Below are positions 1-6,065 of a stretch of 22,259 nt of DNA, one piece after another. Source of the DNA: a virus; the IMG/VR virus record IMGVR_UViG_3300023284_002524, positions 1-22,259 of that record; one strand, 5' to 3'. The first letter of the stretch is position 1; each line of letters opens with the position of its first letter. The translations under genes were made by a program, and so were the position numbers. Under the pieces are notes generated by a model, which worked only from the letters and a program-made list of their open reading frames with translations, ran no database searches and was not told the DNA's origin.

Positions 1-80
1 CTAAAGGTGAGCTTAGACTCTAAAAATTTCTCTGGAAGATTCTAAAGGTCATTTTATCAAGGATAGTATTCAGATCGTGC

Positions 81-272
81 TTAATCTTCTTCCCAACCCA
101 CTTCAACTTCATCTTTGAAGGTGTCAAAGTCAGGCACTACTACCCAGGTCATACTCTCTATGTCGTGAATGATGCGTTCTTCCCTGCCTACTTCGGGTCT
201 GGGGTCTGCATAATCGTAGAATTCGCAATGTTTCGTCTTCACATAGATGATTAGGTTGCCTTTTTTAGCCAT
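81..272 (-). CDS. Small hypothetical phage protein
   Basis: A 63-residue acidic protein of unknown function. It begins MAKKGNLIIYVKTKHCEFYD and ends in an acidic tail (VEVGWEED). The ATG at 272 is preferred over an upstream in-frame start at 296, because it overlaps the TAA of the upstream minus-strand gene (267-265) by 8 nt, the same spacing used by the other genes of this cluster. It is the last visible gene of a minus-strand operon. I recognise no domain, signal peptide or membrane segment. Confidence 0.6.
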   Translation of the reverse strand: MAKKGNLIIYVKTKHCEFYDYADPRPEVGREERIIHDIESMTWVVVPDFDTFKDEVEVGWEED

Positions 273-480
273 GCTTCGCCTCAATCTCCTTCTCAAGCTT
301 CTCAGCTTCTGCCTCTAATGCATTATATATCTTGTTATCATCTTTATGCACCCCAAATAATTCATTAAACGGTGCCTTGGCTCCAATTATTTTCCATACC
401 CAACTATCATTGTGAAGTCGCCATGCTTCAATTCCAAAGCTATACATCATATATTTCCGTTTTACAGCGCTAAAGCCCAT
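265..480 (-). CDS. Small hypothetical phage protein
   Basis: A 71-residue protein of unknown function. The N-terminal part is aromatic (MGFSAVKRKYMMYSFGIEAW). The C-terminal third is a predicted charged helix (residues about 50-71, rich in Glu, Lys and Ala) that could be a short coiled coil. Its start overlaps the end of the upstream lipoprotein gene by 11 nt and its stop overlaps the next start by 8 nt, so it belongs to a translationally coupled minus-strand operon. No family is recognised. Confidence 0.6.
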   Translation of the reverse strand: MGFSAVKRKYMMYSFGIEAWRLHNDSWVWKIIGAKAPFNELFGVHKDDNKIYNALEAEAEKLEKEIEAKHG

Positions 481-730
481 AATCAGCTTCTACCTCCCTC
501 TCCTCACCACTCAAAGGATCGACAATGCTATCAAAATGATAGATCTCACACTTACGGCCTATCTTGCTTAGGCGTATATAGACCTTCTGGGCATCTTTGA
601 AGTTATATAGTAGCCAACTCTTAGGTCTTGGCTCGCAACTGACCTTCCAAGTAGCAGGTCTGTCAGGTTGCCAGACACTAGGGCATGCTGTCAGCGTCAT
701 TAGCAGAGCCATGAATATGATTTTATGCAT
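470..730 (-). CDS. Putative small lipoprotein
   Basis: An 86-residue protein with a clear lipoprotein signal peptide: MHKIIFMALLMTLTAC, a basic residue, a hydrophobic core and a canonical lipobox LTAC with the acylated Cys at residue 16. The mature part has two further cysteines (SCEP and KCEIY), which could form a disulfide, and an acidic C-terminus. The frame is open upstream to 895, but the ATG at 730 is chosen because it starts the signal peptide and overlaps the upstream stop (725-723) by 8 nt. Phage lipoproteins include outer-membrane spanin subunits and superinfection-exclusion proteins. Its position in a minus-strand cluster with tRNAs, away from late genes, fits exclusion or host takeover better than lysis, but this is inference. 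Confidence 0.65.
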   Translation of the reverse strand: MHKIIFMALLMTLTACPSVWQPDRPATWKVSCEPRPKSWLLYNFKDAQKVYIRLSKIGRKCEIYHFDSIVDPLSGEEREVEADYGL

Positions 731-953
731 CTTTCCATGCTTCTTTCTTATCTTTATCTTCTTCGGGTTTTGGAGAACATGATAAAAGTAACGACCAATG
801 CATATGAGCTGCTTTCCAACTCTGATCATCTGGATCTCTATCATCCCAACGACATATTTCCATTCTCTCGATATCCCAACCCAGTCCCTGCACAAAACTG
901 ATAATCTTTTGCGCTGTTGATAAATGTTCCTGGGTAATGGGTGTTTTCTTCAT
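723..953 (-). CDS. Small hypothetical phage protein
   Basis: A 76-residue protein of unknown function. It is mainly helical at the N-terminus (MKKTPITQEHLSTAQKIISF), with an Asp/Trp-rich middle and a Lys/Glu/Asp-rich tail. The ATG at 953 is preceded by a plausible ribosome site GAGGT on the minus strand. It is the first of four overlapping minus-strand genes, lying directly downstream of two tRNA genes, so it is probably co-transcribed with them. Confidence 0.6.
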   Translation of the reverse strand: MKKTPITQEHLSTAQKIISFVQGLGWDIERMEICRWDDRDPDDQSWKAAHMHWSLLLSCSPKPEEDKDKKEAWKDA

Positions 954-1005
954 TGTAATCTACCTCACATTCACGCTGGGGTGGAGAGGGGAGGGGTTAA
1001 GTAAG

Positions 1006-1078
1006 CGGGGCTGACGGGACTCGAACCCGCATTCCCCAGTCTGACAAACTGGTGGACTAACCATTCTCCCACAGCCCC
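1006..1078 (-). tRNA. tRNA-Asp (GTC)
   Basis: The minus strand folds as a full cloverleaf. The acceptor stem GGGGCTG/CAGCCCC is perfect, the anticodon stem CCAGT/ACTGG encloses loop TTGTCAG with anticodon GTC, and the T arm carries loop TTCGAGT. Base 73 is G, the usual aspartate identity base. The 3' CCA is not encoded, so it would be added by the host enzyme. It is 3 bases from the adjacent tRNA-His and probably on the same transcript. Confidence 0.93.
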
Positions 1079-1081
1079 AGA

Positions 1082-1155
1082 TCAGGAGGCCGAGACTCGA
1101 ACTCGATCCTCGGGAGCCACAATCCCGTGTGCTAACCATATGACACCACCTCCTA
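1082..1155 (-). tRNA. tRNA-His (GTG), lacking the G-1:C73 identity pair
   Basis: The minus strand gives a cloverleaf with T8, D stem GTGT/GCAC, anticodon stem CGGGA/TCCCG, loop TTGTGGC (anticodon GTG) and T loop TTCGAGT. The acceptor pairs AGGAGG with CCTCCT, plus a terminal T1-G72 wobble. The discriminator is A73 and no G-1 is encoded, unlike nearly all histidine tRNAs, where G-1:C73 is the main identity element. CCA is not encoded. The anticodon is unambiguous; the exact ends are less so. Confidence 0.88.
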
Positions 1156-1292
1156 TCCGCAAAATAAACATTTTGGCTCTACACCGCCGCTTTCGATTTA
1201 TTCTCACACGATGCAGTACCCATACACACCCTTATATAATAATAAACTCCTATATACTACATTTGTGGATAAAAAATCGAAAGCCCTTATAA
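1156..1292. other. AT-rich intergenic region, possible replication origin
   Basis: A 137-bp gene-free stretch between the ATPase gene and the tRNAs. It contains an AT-rich core (TTATATAATAATAAACTCCTA), an 11-bp perfect inverted repeat, and TGTGGATAA at 1264-1272, the exact complement of the DnaA box TTATCCACA. The AT-rich DNA could equally supply a promoter for the tRNA operon. Origin function is inferred from these elements and from the neighbouring replication-type ATPase. Confidence 0.3.
1189..1284. repeat. 11-bp perfect inverted repeat GCTTTCGATTT / AAATCGAAAGC
   Basis: The arms are 1189-1199 and 1274-1284, separated by 74 bp of AT-rich DNA that includes a consensus DnaA box (1264-1272). 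The spacing is too wide for a simple terminator. It could serve as paired protein-binding sites or as origin iterons. Confidence 0.6.
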
Positions 1293-2435
1293 TCATTGAT
1301 ATCCAGCTCTGGACAGCCAACCCCTAGCTGTGTCACTTAGACTCACTAAGTCGGGTGGTCTGCCCTTTCCATCGGGTTTAGATTCTGTCAGAGTCACAAC
1401 CCCAAGCAAAGACAGATCTTTAACCACGCGATAAACATTTGATCCTGATACAATACCGTTCATTTCCTTACGAAATAGAGGCTCAGTCGCTGCTACAACC
1501 TTCTTAAACACACTCCTACGGGGCTCAGGCATACAATCAAACGCCACGCGGTGCAATACGCTTAAGTCTTCCAAATCTGTCGTCCCATGCAACGCAGCGA
1601 GACCCTTAGCCAACAGTCCTAAGGCCTTCATTATCCTAGGTGTGCCTTCAGGTGTAGGCGGCAACTGCACCTCATCCCTGCGATATCTGTCACGTGTCAC
1701 GGGTGTGCGCATTGCAGCAGTCAAACTGGCTATTGCGGCGATCTTCTTTATCGTGCTGCGGCTCAACTCAACGTTGGCCAGATTGAGTATGCCACCATTG
1801 ATAGCAATCTGATAGGCCGCATTGAGCGCTGTGTTCATGTCATCTTCATCCCCCACGCGATCCCATGCACTCAGTGCCAATTCCTCTGGATCTATGATGC
1901 TATCAAAGCGCAGTTTCAGAAAACGCTCACCTAGATGGGCATCAAAGGTGCTATAAAGATCTACTGCCGGTGTAATGCCCACGAGCAGTGTAGCCTTGCC
2001 ACGCCATATCCGTGTGACTCCTGTACCCCAACTGCGTTCAATCATGCCATCGCCCACTTCTCTGAACTGTGCAAAGATCTCAGCACGAGTGTGTGGGTCA
2101 CCAGTCAAAAGCTGTGACAGCTCCTTGATGACTATGAACGGCCTTGGCCCAAGCTGGGCTAGCAGTGACGGATCTTTGCCGCCTGCAATCTTTGCGCCGC
2201 TTAAAAGCGTTTTAGACGTGAGCTTGGACAAAATGACTGCGCCACGAATTCCTTCCAATGGCATTAGAATCGCCGTCTTGCCCATGCTGCTAGGCGCAAT
2301 CAATTCCAACCACACACTCGGCCCACTATCCCAATTTGCCACAACTGTGCCAAGCATAGCTTCTATGGCGGCATGATCGAAATTCGGTAGATGTTTTTCT
2401 AAAGTTTCCCTAACGGGTTGGATTGGTGCTTCCAT
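1293..2435 (-). CDS. Phage P-loop ATPase with C-terminal winged-helix region
   Basis: A 380-residue ATPase, probably acting in DNA replication or DNA remodelling. A Walker A-like motif APSSMGKT lies near residues 47-54. A hydrophobic strand with acidic end, PFIVIKE, near 99-105 replaces Walker B. They are followed by RAEIFAQFREVGDG, a W-x-GK element (IWRGKATLLVGIT) and an LGERFL arginine-containing motif. This order is typical of a widespread phage and mobile-element ATPase family whose members usually read SSMGKT and K(D/E)-x-(T/S). The last 80 residues (NVYRVVKDLSLLGVVTL) resemble a winged-helix DNA-binding domain. The ATG at 2435 is chosen over a TTG at 2450 because it coincides with the predicted transcription start of a minus-strand promoter; no Shine-Dalgarno is visible. 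It is transcribed divergently from the packaging and structural block. Helicase loader, helicase or primase-associated ATPase cannot be separated from sequence alone. Confidence 0.75.
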   Translation of the reverse strand: MEAPIQPVRETLEKHLPNFDHAAIEAMLGTVVANWDSGPSVWLELIAPSSMGKTAILMPLEGIRGAVILSKLTSKTLLSGAKIAGGKDPSLLAQLGPRPFIVIKELSQLLTGDPHTRAEIFAQFREVGDGMIERSWGTGVTRIWRGKATLLVGITPAVDLYSTFDAHLGERFLKLRFDSIIDPEELALSAWDRVGDEDDMNTALNAAYQIAINGGILNLANVELSRSTIKKIAAIASLTAAMRTPVTRDRYRRDEVQLPPTPEGTPRIMKALGLLAKGLAALHGTTDLEDLSVLHRVAFDCMPEPRRSVFKKVVAATEPLFRKEMNGIVSGSNVYRVVKDLSLLGVVTLTESKPDGKGRPPDLVSLSDTARGWLSRAGYQ

Positions 2436-2440
2436 GCCAC

Positions 2441-2469
2441 AATCTAGCAAAATGCAAGACTAGTAGCAA
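2441..2469 (-). promoter_or_regulatory. Predicted sigma70-like promoter for the ATPase gene
   Basis: Read on the minus strand, TTGCTA (2469-2464) and TAGATT (2446-2441) are separated by 17 bp. Each hexamer matches the consensus at 4 of 6 positions. The expected start site, near 2434, falls on the ATG at 2435, which implies a leaderless mRNA. Confidence 0.4.
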
Positions 2470-2477
2470 CCTTGCAT
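2452..2477. promoter_or_regulatory. Operator-like palindrome between divergent promoters
   Basis: A perfect 7-bp inverted repeat, ATGCAAG (2452-2458) and CTTGCAT (2471-2477), with a 12-bp spacer. The right arm contains the -35 element of the rightward promoter, and the leftward -35 lies within the spacer. A dimeric regulator bound here could control both directions. No regulator gene is recognised nearby. Confidence 0.4.
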
Positions 2478-2500
2478 AGATCTCATAATTATGCTATATT
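2472..2500 (+). promoter_or_regulatory. Predicted sigma70-like promoter for the rightward block
   Basis: TTGCAT (2472-2477) and TATATT (2495-2500) are separated by exactly 17 bp. The -10 element matches TATAAT at 5 of 6 and the -35 matches TTGACA at 4 of 6. The predicted start site, near 2507, is only about 4 bases before the ATG at 2511, and no Shine-Dalgarno is visible, so the first message would be leaderless or nearly so. Confidence 0.5.
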
Positions 2501-2510
2501 CTTAGCACGA

Positions 2511-2840
2511 ATGAGCAGCAATAACCTAGATTGGTATACTGAATATGCGAGATGTAAAGCATATTATCCACATCCCGAACAAGCTTGTGAAAGCATTGCC
2601 AGCTCTTCGCCTATCAATCTTTTCGAGTGCCCCCAATGTCATCGGACCTTCCTATCCCACCGCTCCTCGACACCGATGTGCGGCGGGGGCCTCGAAGGAA
2701 AAGTCAACAATCCCAAGATCTTTGGCACAAGGCCGGGAAATGTTTCTCGTCTGAGTTGGCTCATGTCCTACTCGAAAGAAACTGGCAGCGCTTCTGCGCT
2801 ATCTCATCATCAGGCTTGGCTCAACGGGAAATTTCAATGA
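2511..2840 (+). CDS. Small protein with zinc-finger-like motif
   Basis: A 109-residue protein opening the rightward block. Residues 40-57 read CPQCHRTFLSHRSSTPMC, a CxxC followed by His50 and Cys57 that could bind zinc, as in phage-associated zinc-finger and homing-endonuclease-linked modules. The rest (RLSWLMSYSKE, SHHQAWLNGKFQ) is not recognised. Two other frames are open across parts of this DNA. This frame is preferred because it follows the promoter and because its TGA stop overlaps the next ATG as ATGA at 2837-2840. A perfect DnaA-box sequence (TTATCCACA) lies at 2564-2572 within the gene. It might be a regulator, but that is a guess. Confidence 0.55.
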   Translation: MSSNNLDWYTEYARCKAYYPHPEQACESIASSSPINLFECPQCHRTFLSHRSSTPMCGGGLEGKVNNPKIFGTRPGNVSRLSWLMSYSKETGSASALSHHQAWLNGKFQ

Positions 2841-3088
2841 CAGTTAAAAGATTGCCTATTCCAACTTCTTTATCTTTGTCGGGACTTAAACAGGCAAGGG
2901 AAATACTGTCAGATTCACAAGATATTGTTATAACTTTGATTATATCGGAAAGCGATGAAGCAACAGCCAATAAACTTTTGGGCAGTTTTCCAATAGAAAT
3001 AGCCATACTCTCCGAGTATTTCATAAAGGATGGAGCATGGGCATTGGTTGGTTACAATGGTAATATTGTCATATCTGAAGCCGTTTAA
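2837..3088 (+). CDS. Small hypothetical protein
   Basis: An 83-residue protein of unknown function. The ATG at 2837 forms an ATGA overlap with the previous stop, and its TAA overlaps the next gene as TAATG (3086-3090), so it is tightly coupled on both sides. The frame stays open upstream to 2627, but that extension overlaps the previous gene and looks non-native. The protein has a strand-rich middle (DIVITLIISES) and a C-terminus ALVGYNGNIVISEAV suggestive of a small alpha/beta fold. The DNA is more AT-rich than its neighbours. Confidence 0.55.
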   Translation: MTVKRLPIPTSLSLSGLKQAREILSDSQDIVITLIISESDEATANKLLGSFPIEIAILSEYFIKDGAWALVGYNGNIVISEAV

Positions 3089-3654
3089 TGGCAAGTTCAC
3101 GTAGCACTGGTTGGCGAGATGAAGATCGTAACAAACCTGAATGGCTACAGAAACTACGTAGTGACTATTCTGTCTCGCTTCATCCCAAATACACCCAATT
3201 GCAAGCATGGAGCAGAGCAGCTATAGCCTATCAAAAGCTCTACGATAAGACAAATAAAAAGACAGCTGAACACTTTGATGTAAATCTGAGTCGTTATGAG
3301 CGGCATAAACGCTCCATCGCTGGCAAAGAATGGGGAGAGAAGATTGAGAAGATAACAGAAGATCCCAATGAAGTTACAAGGCTTGTGTTGCAATCTGAGG
3401 GCCTCGGTTTGGCATTGGATCAATTCGTTTTGTATGAGGGCGCCAAAAGCAAAGGCGATTTCGCTACTGCGCACAAGATAGGCAAGACCCTGTTAGATTA
3501 TGCAGATCTTGGGCCTAAGAAGATTAGAGATGATCAGCGTATGACACCTCAGATCATAATCAATATAGCTCGTGAAGACATGTTAGCTACACCCATAGTT
3601 GAAGCGGAATATACACTTGTCAGCGAAAGCACAACCACAGCTCTCCTTCCATAA
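3088..3654 (+). CDS. terS: Probable terminase small subunit
   Basis: A 188-residue protein directly upstream of the large terminase and overlapping it by 56 nt. Small terminases bind the packaging-start site and hand DNA to the large subunit. Residues about 45-75 (AYQKLYDKTNKKTAEHFDVN and following) resemble a helix-turn-helix. The middle is helical and charged, which suits an oligomerisation core. The C-terminal stretch MTPQIIINIAREDML resembles the terminal segments seen in many small terminases. The identification rests on position, size and architecture, because this subunit is poorly conserved. Confidence 0.6.
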   Translation: MASSRSTGWRDEDRNKPEWLQKLRSDYSVSLHPKYTQLQAWSRAAIAYQKLYDKTNKKTAEHFDVNLSRYERHKRSIAGKEWGEKIEKITEDPNEVTRLVLQSEGLGLALDQFVLYEGAKSKGDFATAHKIGKTLLDYADLGPKKIRDDQRMTPQIIINIAREDMLATPIVEAEYTLVSESTTTALLP

Positions 3655-5278
3655 AGGCGATGAGACCTGGCATCATTTGCGTGAGCTGGCGCAAAATGAT
3701 CTATGGTGGCTTAACGAGAAGGTATTAGGTCATGGCCCTATCCCGATGCGACATGAAACGCATCTTGCGTTGCTCCTCTTTGCCCAAAGACGTACAGGAA
3801 TCCCTGAAGTGGATTCTGCGCGAGTCCAGAGAATACTCGTTCCAAGAGAGTACGGCAAGTCAACAACCATTACAAAAGCTAGGACCCTGCAAAACATACT
3901 CAAAGACCCTAACCATAGAGTCGGAATTGCTAACGAGACTCTCCTCCTCGCGAAGGGCTTTCTTGGAGAAATAAAAGCGGTATTTGAGCAAAATGACCTC
4001 ATCAAGCAATTATTCCCTGAGATTGTCCCAGAGAACTTTCACGATACCCTCTGGAGCGCAGACTCCATCAACGTCAACAGAACCAGTCATCGTAAAGAAC
4101 CAACCATCCTTGCTGCTGGGGTTGATAGGTCGATTACAGGCTACCACATGGCGGAATGGATCCTCGACGACATCATGTCCAACGAAGCCGCAGAGAACGC
4201 AAGAACCGGAAGCTTTAGCGAGATCGAGAAAATCAAGCGCTGGATGAATCGCCTAGAGCCGCTATGCGACGGCCCAAACACACCTATAACGATTATAGGC
4301 ACTCCCTGGTGGGAAGGAGATTGCTACGAATATGCTGAAGAGTTGTGGGGCCATGACGAGAAGGTGCAAACATTTGTTTGGATCATCAAGCTACCTTCAG
4401 GAGAAACCCAACACATAGAACTAACAGTTCAGGGCGATCTAGCCACCTATCGCAGGCCTGTCGTTGTCGATGGTAAACTAACGTTTCCTGAGAAATGGCC
4501 CTGGCATCGCATCGAGCAGATGCAGAAGAACGACATTCAGCTCTATGCAGCCAATCTCATGCTTGAGCCTAGCAGCGAAGTAGTCAGGGATTTCAAAGAT
4601 GGCTGGCTCAGAACTTATGATTGGGACTCACCAGGAAAGCGTTTGCGCTATCGCGATCAAAAAGGAGAAATGCGCTATGTCATGGTTCATGAGATGGATA
4701 CTGTCATGTCTGTCGATCCAGCAATTAGCCAAAGCATTAAAGCTGACCGCAGTGGTATTGTGGTTAGCGGTACTCTTGATGGCGTTCACCATATTCTTCT
4801 CGAAGCTCTTGCTGAAAGGCGCGGTGTACATGATCTTTGCAAGATAATCAAAGAGCTTCACAATAGATATAAATGCCGCAGGATCTACATTGAGAGCATC
4901 GCTTATCAAAAGGCGCTTTTCCAAATCTTGCAGCATGATCGCTTGCCAGTCATCGAAGTAAAATCTCATTCAGAAAAAACCAAAGAAGTACGCATTCGTG
5001 GCCTAGAGCCATTCTTTCGTCAGGGCAACATTTACTACAACACCAGACAGATAGATTTTCTACGCGAATATCGCAGTTTCTCTCGTGGCCGTTGGGATGA
5101 CATTCTCGACGCTTGCTCCATGCTCACAGATGAATGGGGCAGAACAATAGGATCAGCTCCTCAAGCTGATAGCAGAAAGAACATAGATGACGCAGCCCTC
5201 GAAAAAATCAAGAAGTGGTCAGCCGGACATAGATATTCATCGCCGCGTCGAGGAAGAGATAGACGCGATAGTCACTGA
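3599..5278 (+). CDS. terL: Terminase large subunit (packaging ATPase-nuclease)
   Basis: This 559-residue protein is the DNA-packaging motor and headful nuclease. ATPase domain: Walker A variant VPREYGKST (81-89), Walker B WILDD (187-191), and coupling motif IIGTPWWEGD (232-241). RNase H-like nuclease domain: VMSVDPA with Asp373, RIYIES with Glu432, and RWDDILDA with Asp501 and Asp504, which together form the expected acidic metal-binding set. The length is typical. The start is uncertain. TTG at 3599 overlaps the small terminase by 56 nt and has no strong ribosome site, and no in-frame ATG occurs before Met50. The C-terminus is Arg/Ser-rich (SSPRRGRDRRDSH) and overlaps the next gene by 92 nt. 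All diagnostic motifs are visible, so the identity is secure. Confidence 0.95.
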   Translation: MKRNIHLSAKAQPQLSFHKGDETWHHLRELAQNDLWWLNEKVLGHGPIPMRHETHLALLLFAQRRTGIPEVDSARVQRILVPREYGKSTTITKARTLQNILKDPNHRVGIANETLLLAKGFLGEIKAVFEQNDLIKQLFPEIVPENFHDTLWSADSINVNRTSHRKEPTILAAGVDRSITGYHMAEWILDDIMSNEAAENARTGSFSEIEKIKRWMNRLEPLCDGPNTPITIIGTPWWEGDCYEYAEELWGHDEKVQTFVWIIKLPSGETQHIELTVQGDLATYRRPVVVDGKLTFPEKWPWHRIEQMQKNDIQLYAANLMLEPSSEVVRDFKDGWLRTYDWDSPGKRLRYRDQKGEMRYVMVHEMDTVMSVDPAISQSIKADRSGIVVSGTLDGVHHILLEALAERRGVHDLCKIIKELHNRYKCRRIYIESIAYQKALFQILQHDRLPVIEVKSHSEKTKEVRIRGLEPFFRQGNIYYNTRQIDFLREYRSFSRGRWDDILDACSMLTDEWGRTIGSAPQADSRKNIDDAALEKIKKWSAGHRYSSPRRGRDRRDSH

Positions 5279-5621
5279 GTGGCTTCCAAGGCTCAATCTG
5301 AGGGACTGGAAGTTCACAGTGAAGTTCGATGAGAAGGATGCCTTAGCAACATGCGACTGTGACACAGACTATCTAGAAGCTACGCTTCACTTCAATGTGC
5401 CCAAGATCATTAATCTGAAGCCAGATCTGGAGGAGCTTGTAGTTCACGAGCTAAGCCATCCCTTCAATTGGCGCCTCTGGGATTATGTGAATCAATTCAT
5501 CAATGGCAATAAGGCTCAAGAGTGGATTACGCGCAGCCTCTTTGAAGAAGCCACAACACGCATTGGCAATTCTCTGGTTGACACCAAGAAGAGTTTGGAG
5601 AAGCAATATCAAAAACAGTAG
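5187..5621 (+). CDS. HExxH zinc metallopeptidase-like protein
   Basis: A 144-residue protein with a VVHELSH motif (zinc ligands His87 and His91, catalytic Glu88). Downstream FEEATTRI (Glu120/Glu121) is a plausible third ligand, as in SprT-like and other gluzincin-type peptidases. The N-terminal half has a strand pattern typical of such folds (WKFTVKFDEKDALATC, EATLHFN). No signal peptide is present, so it acts in the cytoplasm or virion. It begins inside the 3' end of terL, overlapping by 92 nt, and no later in-frame ATG is available before the motif. Its role is unknown. HExxH genes beside terminases occur in other uncultured phage genomes, and no separate prohead protease is seen here, so a maturation role is possible but unproven. 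Confidence 0.7.
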   Translation: MTQPSKKSRSGQPDIDIHRRVEEEIDAIVTEWLPRLNLRDWKFTVKFDEKDALATCDCDTDYLEATLHFNVPKIINLKPDLEELVVHELSHPFNWRLWDYVNQFINGNKAQEWITRSLFEEATTRIGNSLVDTKKSLEKQYQKQ

Positions 5622-5661
5622 CTTTTGTGGGCATGCAAAAACCATTTAAATGGAGATCTTC

Positions 5662-5877
5662 ATGAAACCCACTTCATTCACTACAGCCTTCTACTTATTG
5701 ACGGCTGGAGGTACTGTAGCACTCTTCCTCAACAATGTTCTTGAGCTTGTTGGGCTAGAGATCGCAGGCGGCCTATACATGTTAGGCCTTTTGGCTGTTT
5801 ATGTAGCTTTGTCTGGCTTCGTAGCCGCAGGCGGTGTCTACAAGATTGTAGAATTTTTCAAGAAATTGCTTGGATAG
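5662..5877 (+). CDS. Small membrane protein, holin-like
   Basis: A 71-residue protein with two hydrophobic segments (TTAFYLLTAGGTVALFL near residues 6-22 and GLYMLGLLAVYVALSGFVAAG near 38-58), followed by a short basic amphipathic tail (KIVEFFKKLLG). This is the layout of small two-segment holins. The ATG at 5662 is chosen over one at 5650 because GGAG sits 6 bases upstream of it. It is far from the other envelope genes at the right end of the window. Holin function is plausible from topology only, and many small phage membrane proteins have other roles. Confidence 0.6.
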   Translation: MKPTSFTTAFYLLTAGGTVALFLNNVLELVGLEIAGGLYMLGLLAVYVALSGFVAAGGVYKIVEFFKKLLG

Positions 5878-6036
5878 ATGGCGAAGACCAAATCCAAGAA
5901 GCAAGTCGGGCTTTTGCTCTCCAGCGGATCGCCACTCAGTGCCTCACAAAAGTCTAAATTGAAAAGAGAGCTGAAGAGTGGCGCTGTTAGGGTAGGCAAG
6001 AGTAAACACAAGAGTGGGCATAAGAGAAAGAAATGA
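5878..6036 (+). CDS. Small highly basic protein
   Basis: A 52-residue lysine-rich protein starting at the base after the previous stop (TAGATG). It reads MAKTKSKKQVGLLLSSGSPL and ends in a Lys/His/Arg-rich tail (KHKSGHKRKK). Similar tiny basic proteins containing LLSSGSPL-SxxQK-KLKREL occur beside portal genes in uncultured tailed phages; this is from memory of the pattern. Nucleic-acid binding, for example as a packaged internal protein, would fit the charge but is inference. Confidence 0.6.
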   Translation: MAKTKSKKQVGLLLSSGSPLSASQKSKLKRELKSGAVRVGKSKHKSGHKRKK

Positions 6037-6065
6037 AACCCAAAAAGAAAGGCAAGAGCTACTAA
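6033..6065 (+). CDS. Possible 10-residue basic peptide (very short ORF)
   Basis: ATGA overlap with the previous stop, then MKPKKKGKSY and TAA directly before the next ATG at 6066. It may be a genuine mini-gene or simply a spacer that passes ribosomes through to the next gene. The perfect start/stop coupling on both sides is the only support. Confidence 0.25.
   Translation: MKPKKKGKSY

Noticed and set aside
1-80. Possible gene at the left edge, including a 10-codon minus-strand ORF (MTFRIFQRNF)
   Set aside because: The ORF is too short and has no coupling to its neighbour; the short direct repeat TCTAAA(A/G) is not informative. Nothing else is supported here.
412-782. Plus-strand open frames opposite the minus-strand small genes
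   Set aside because: They lack ribosome sites and protein-like composition, while the minus-strand frames form a coupled series with 8-11 nt overlaps and a lipoprotein signal.
2627-2836. Upstream extension of the 83-residue gene in the same frame
   Set aside because: It overlaps the zinc-finger-like gene, and the ATGA junction at 2837 gives a better start. A frameshift joining the two genes was considered but is not needed.
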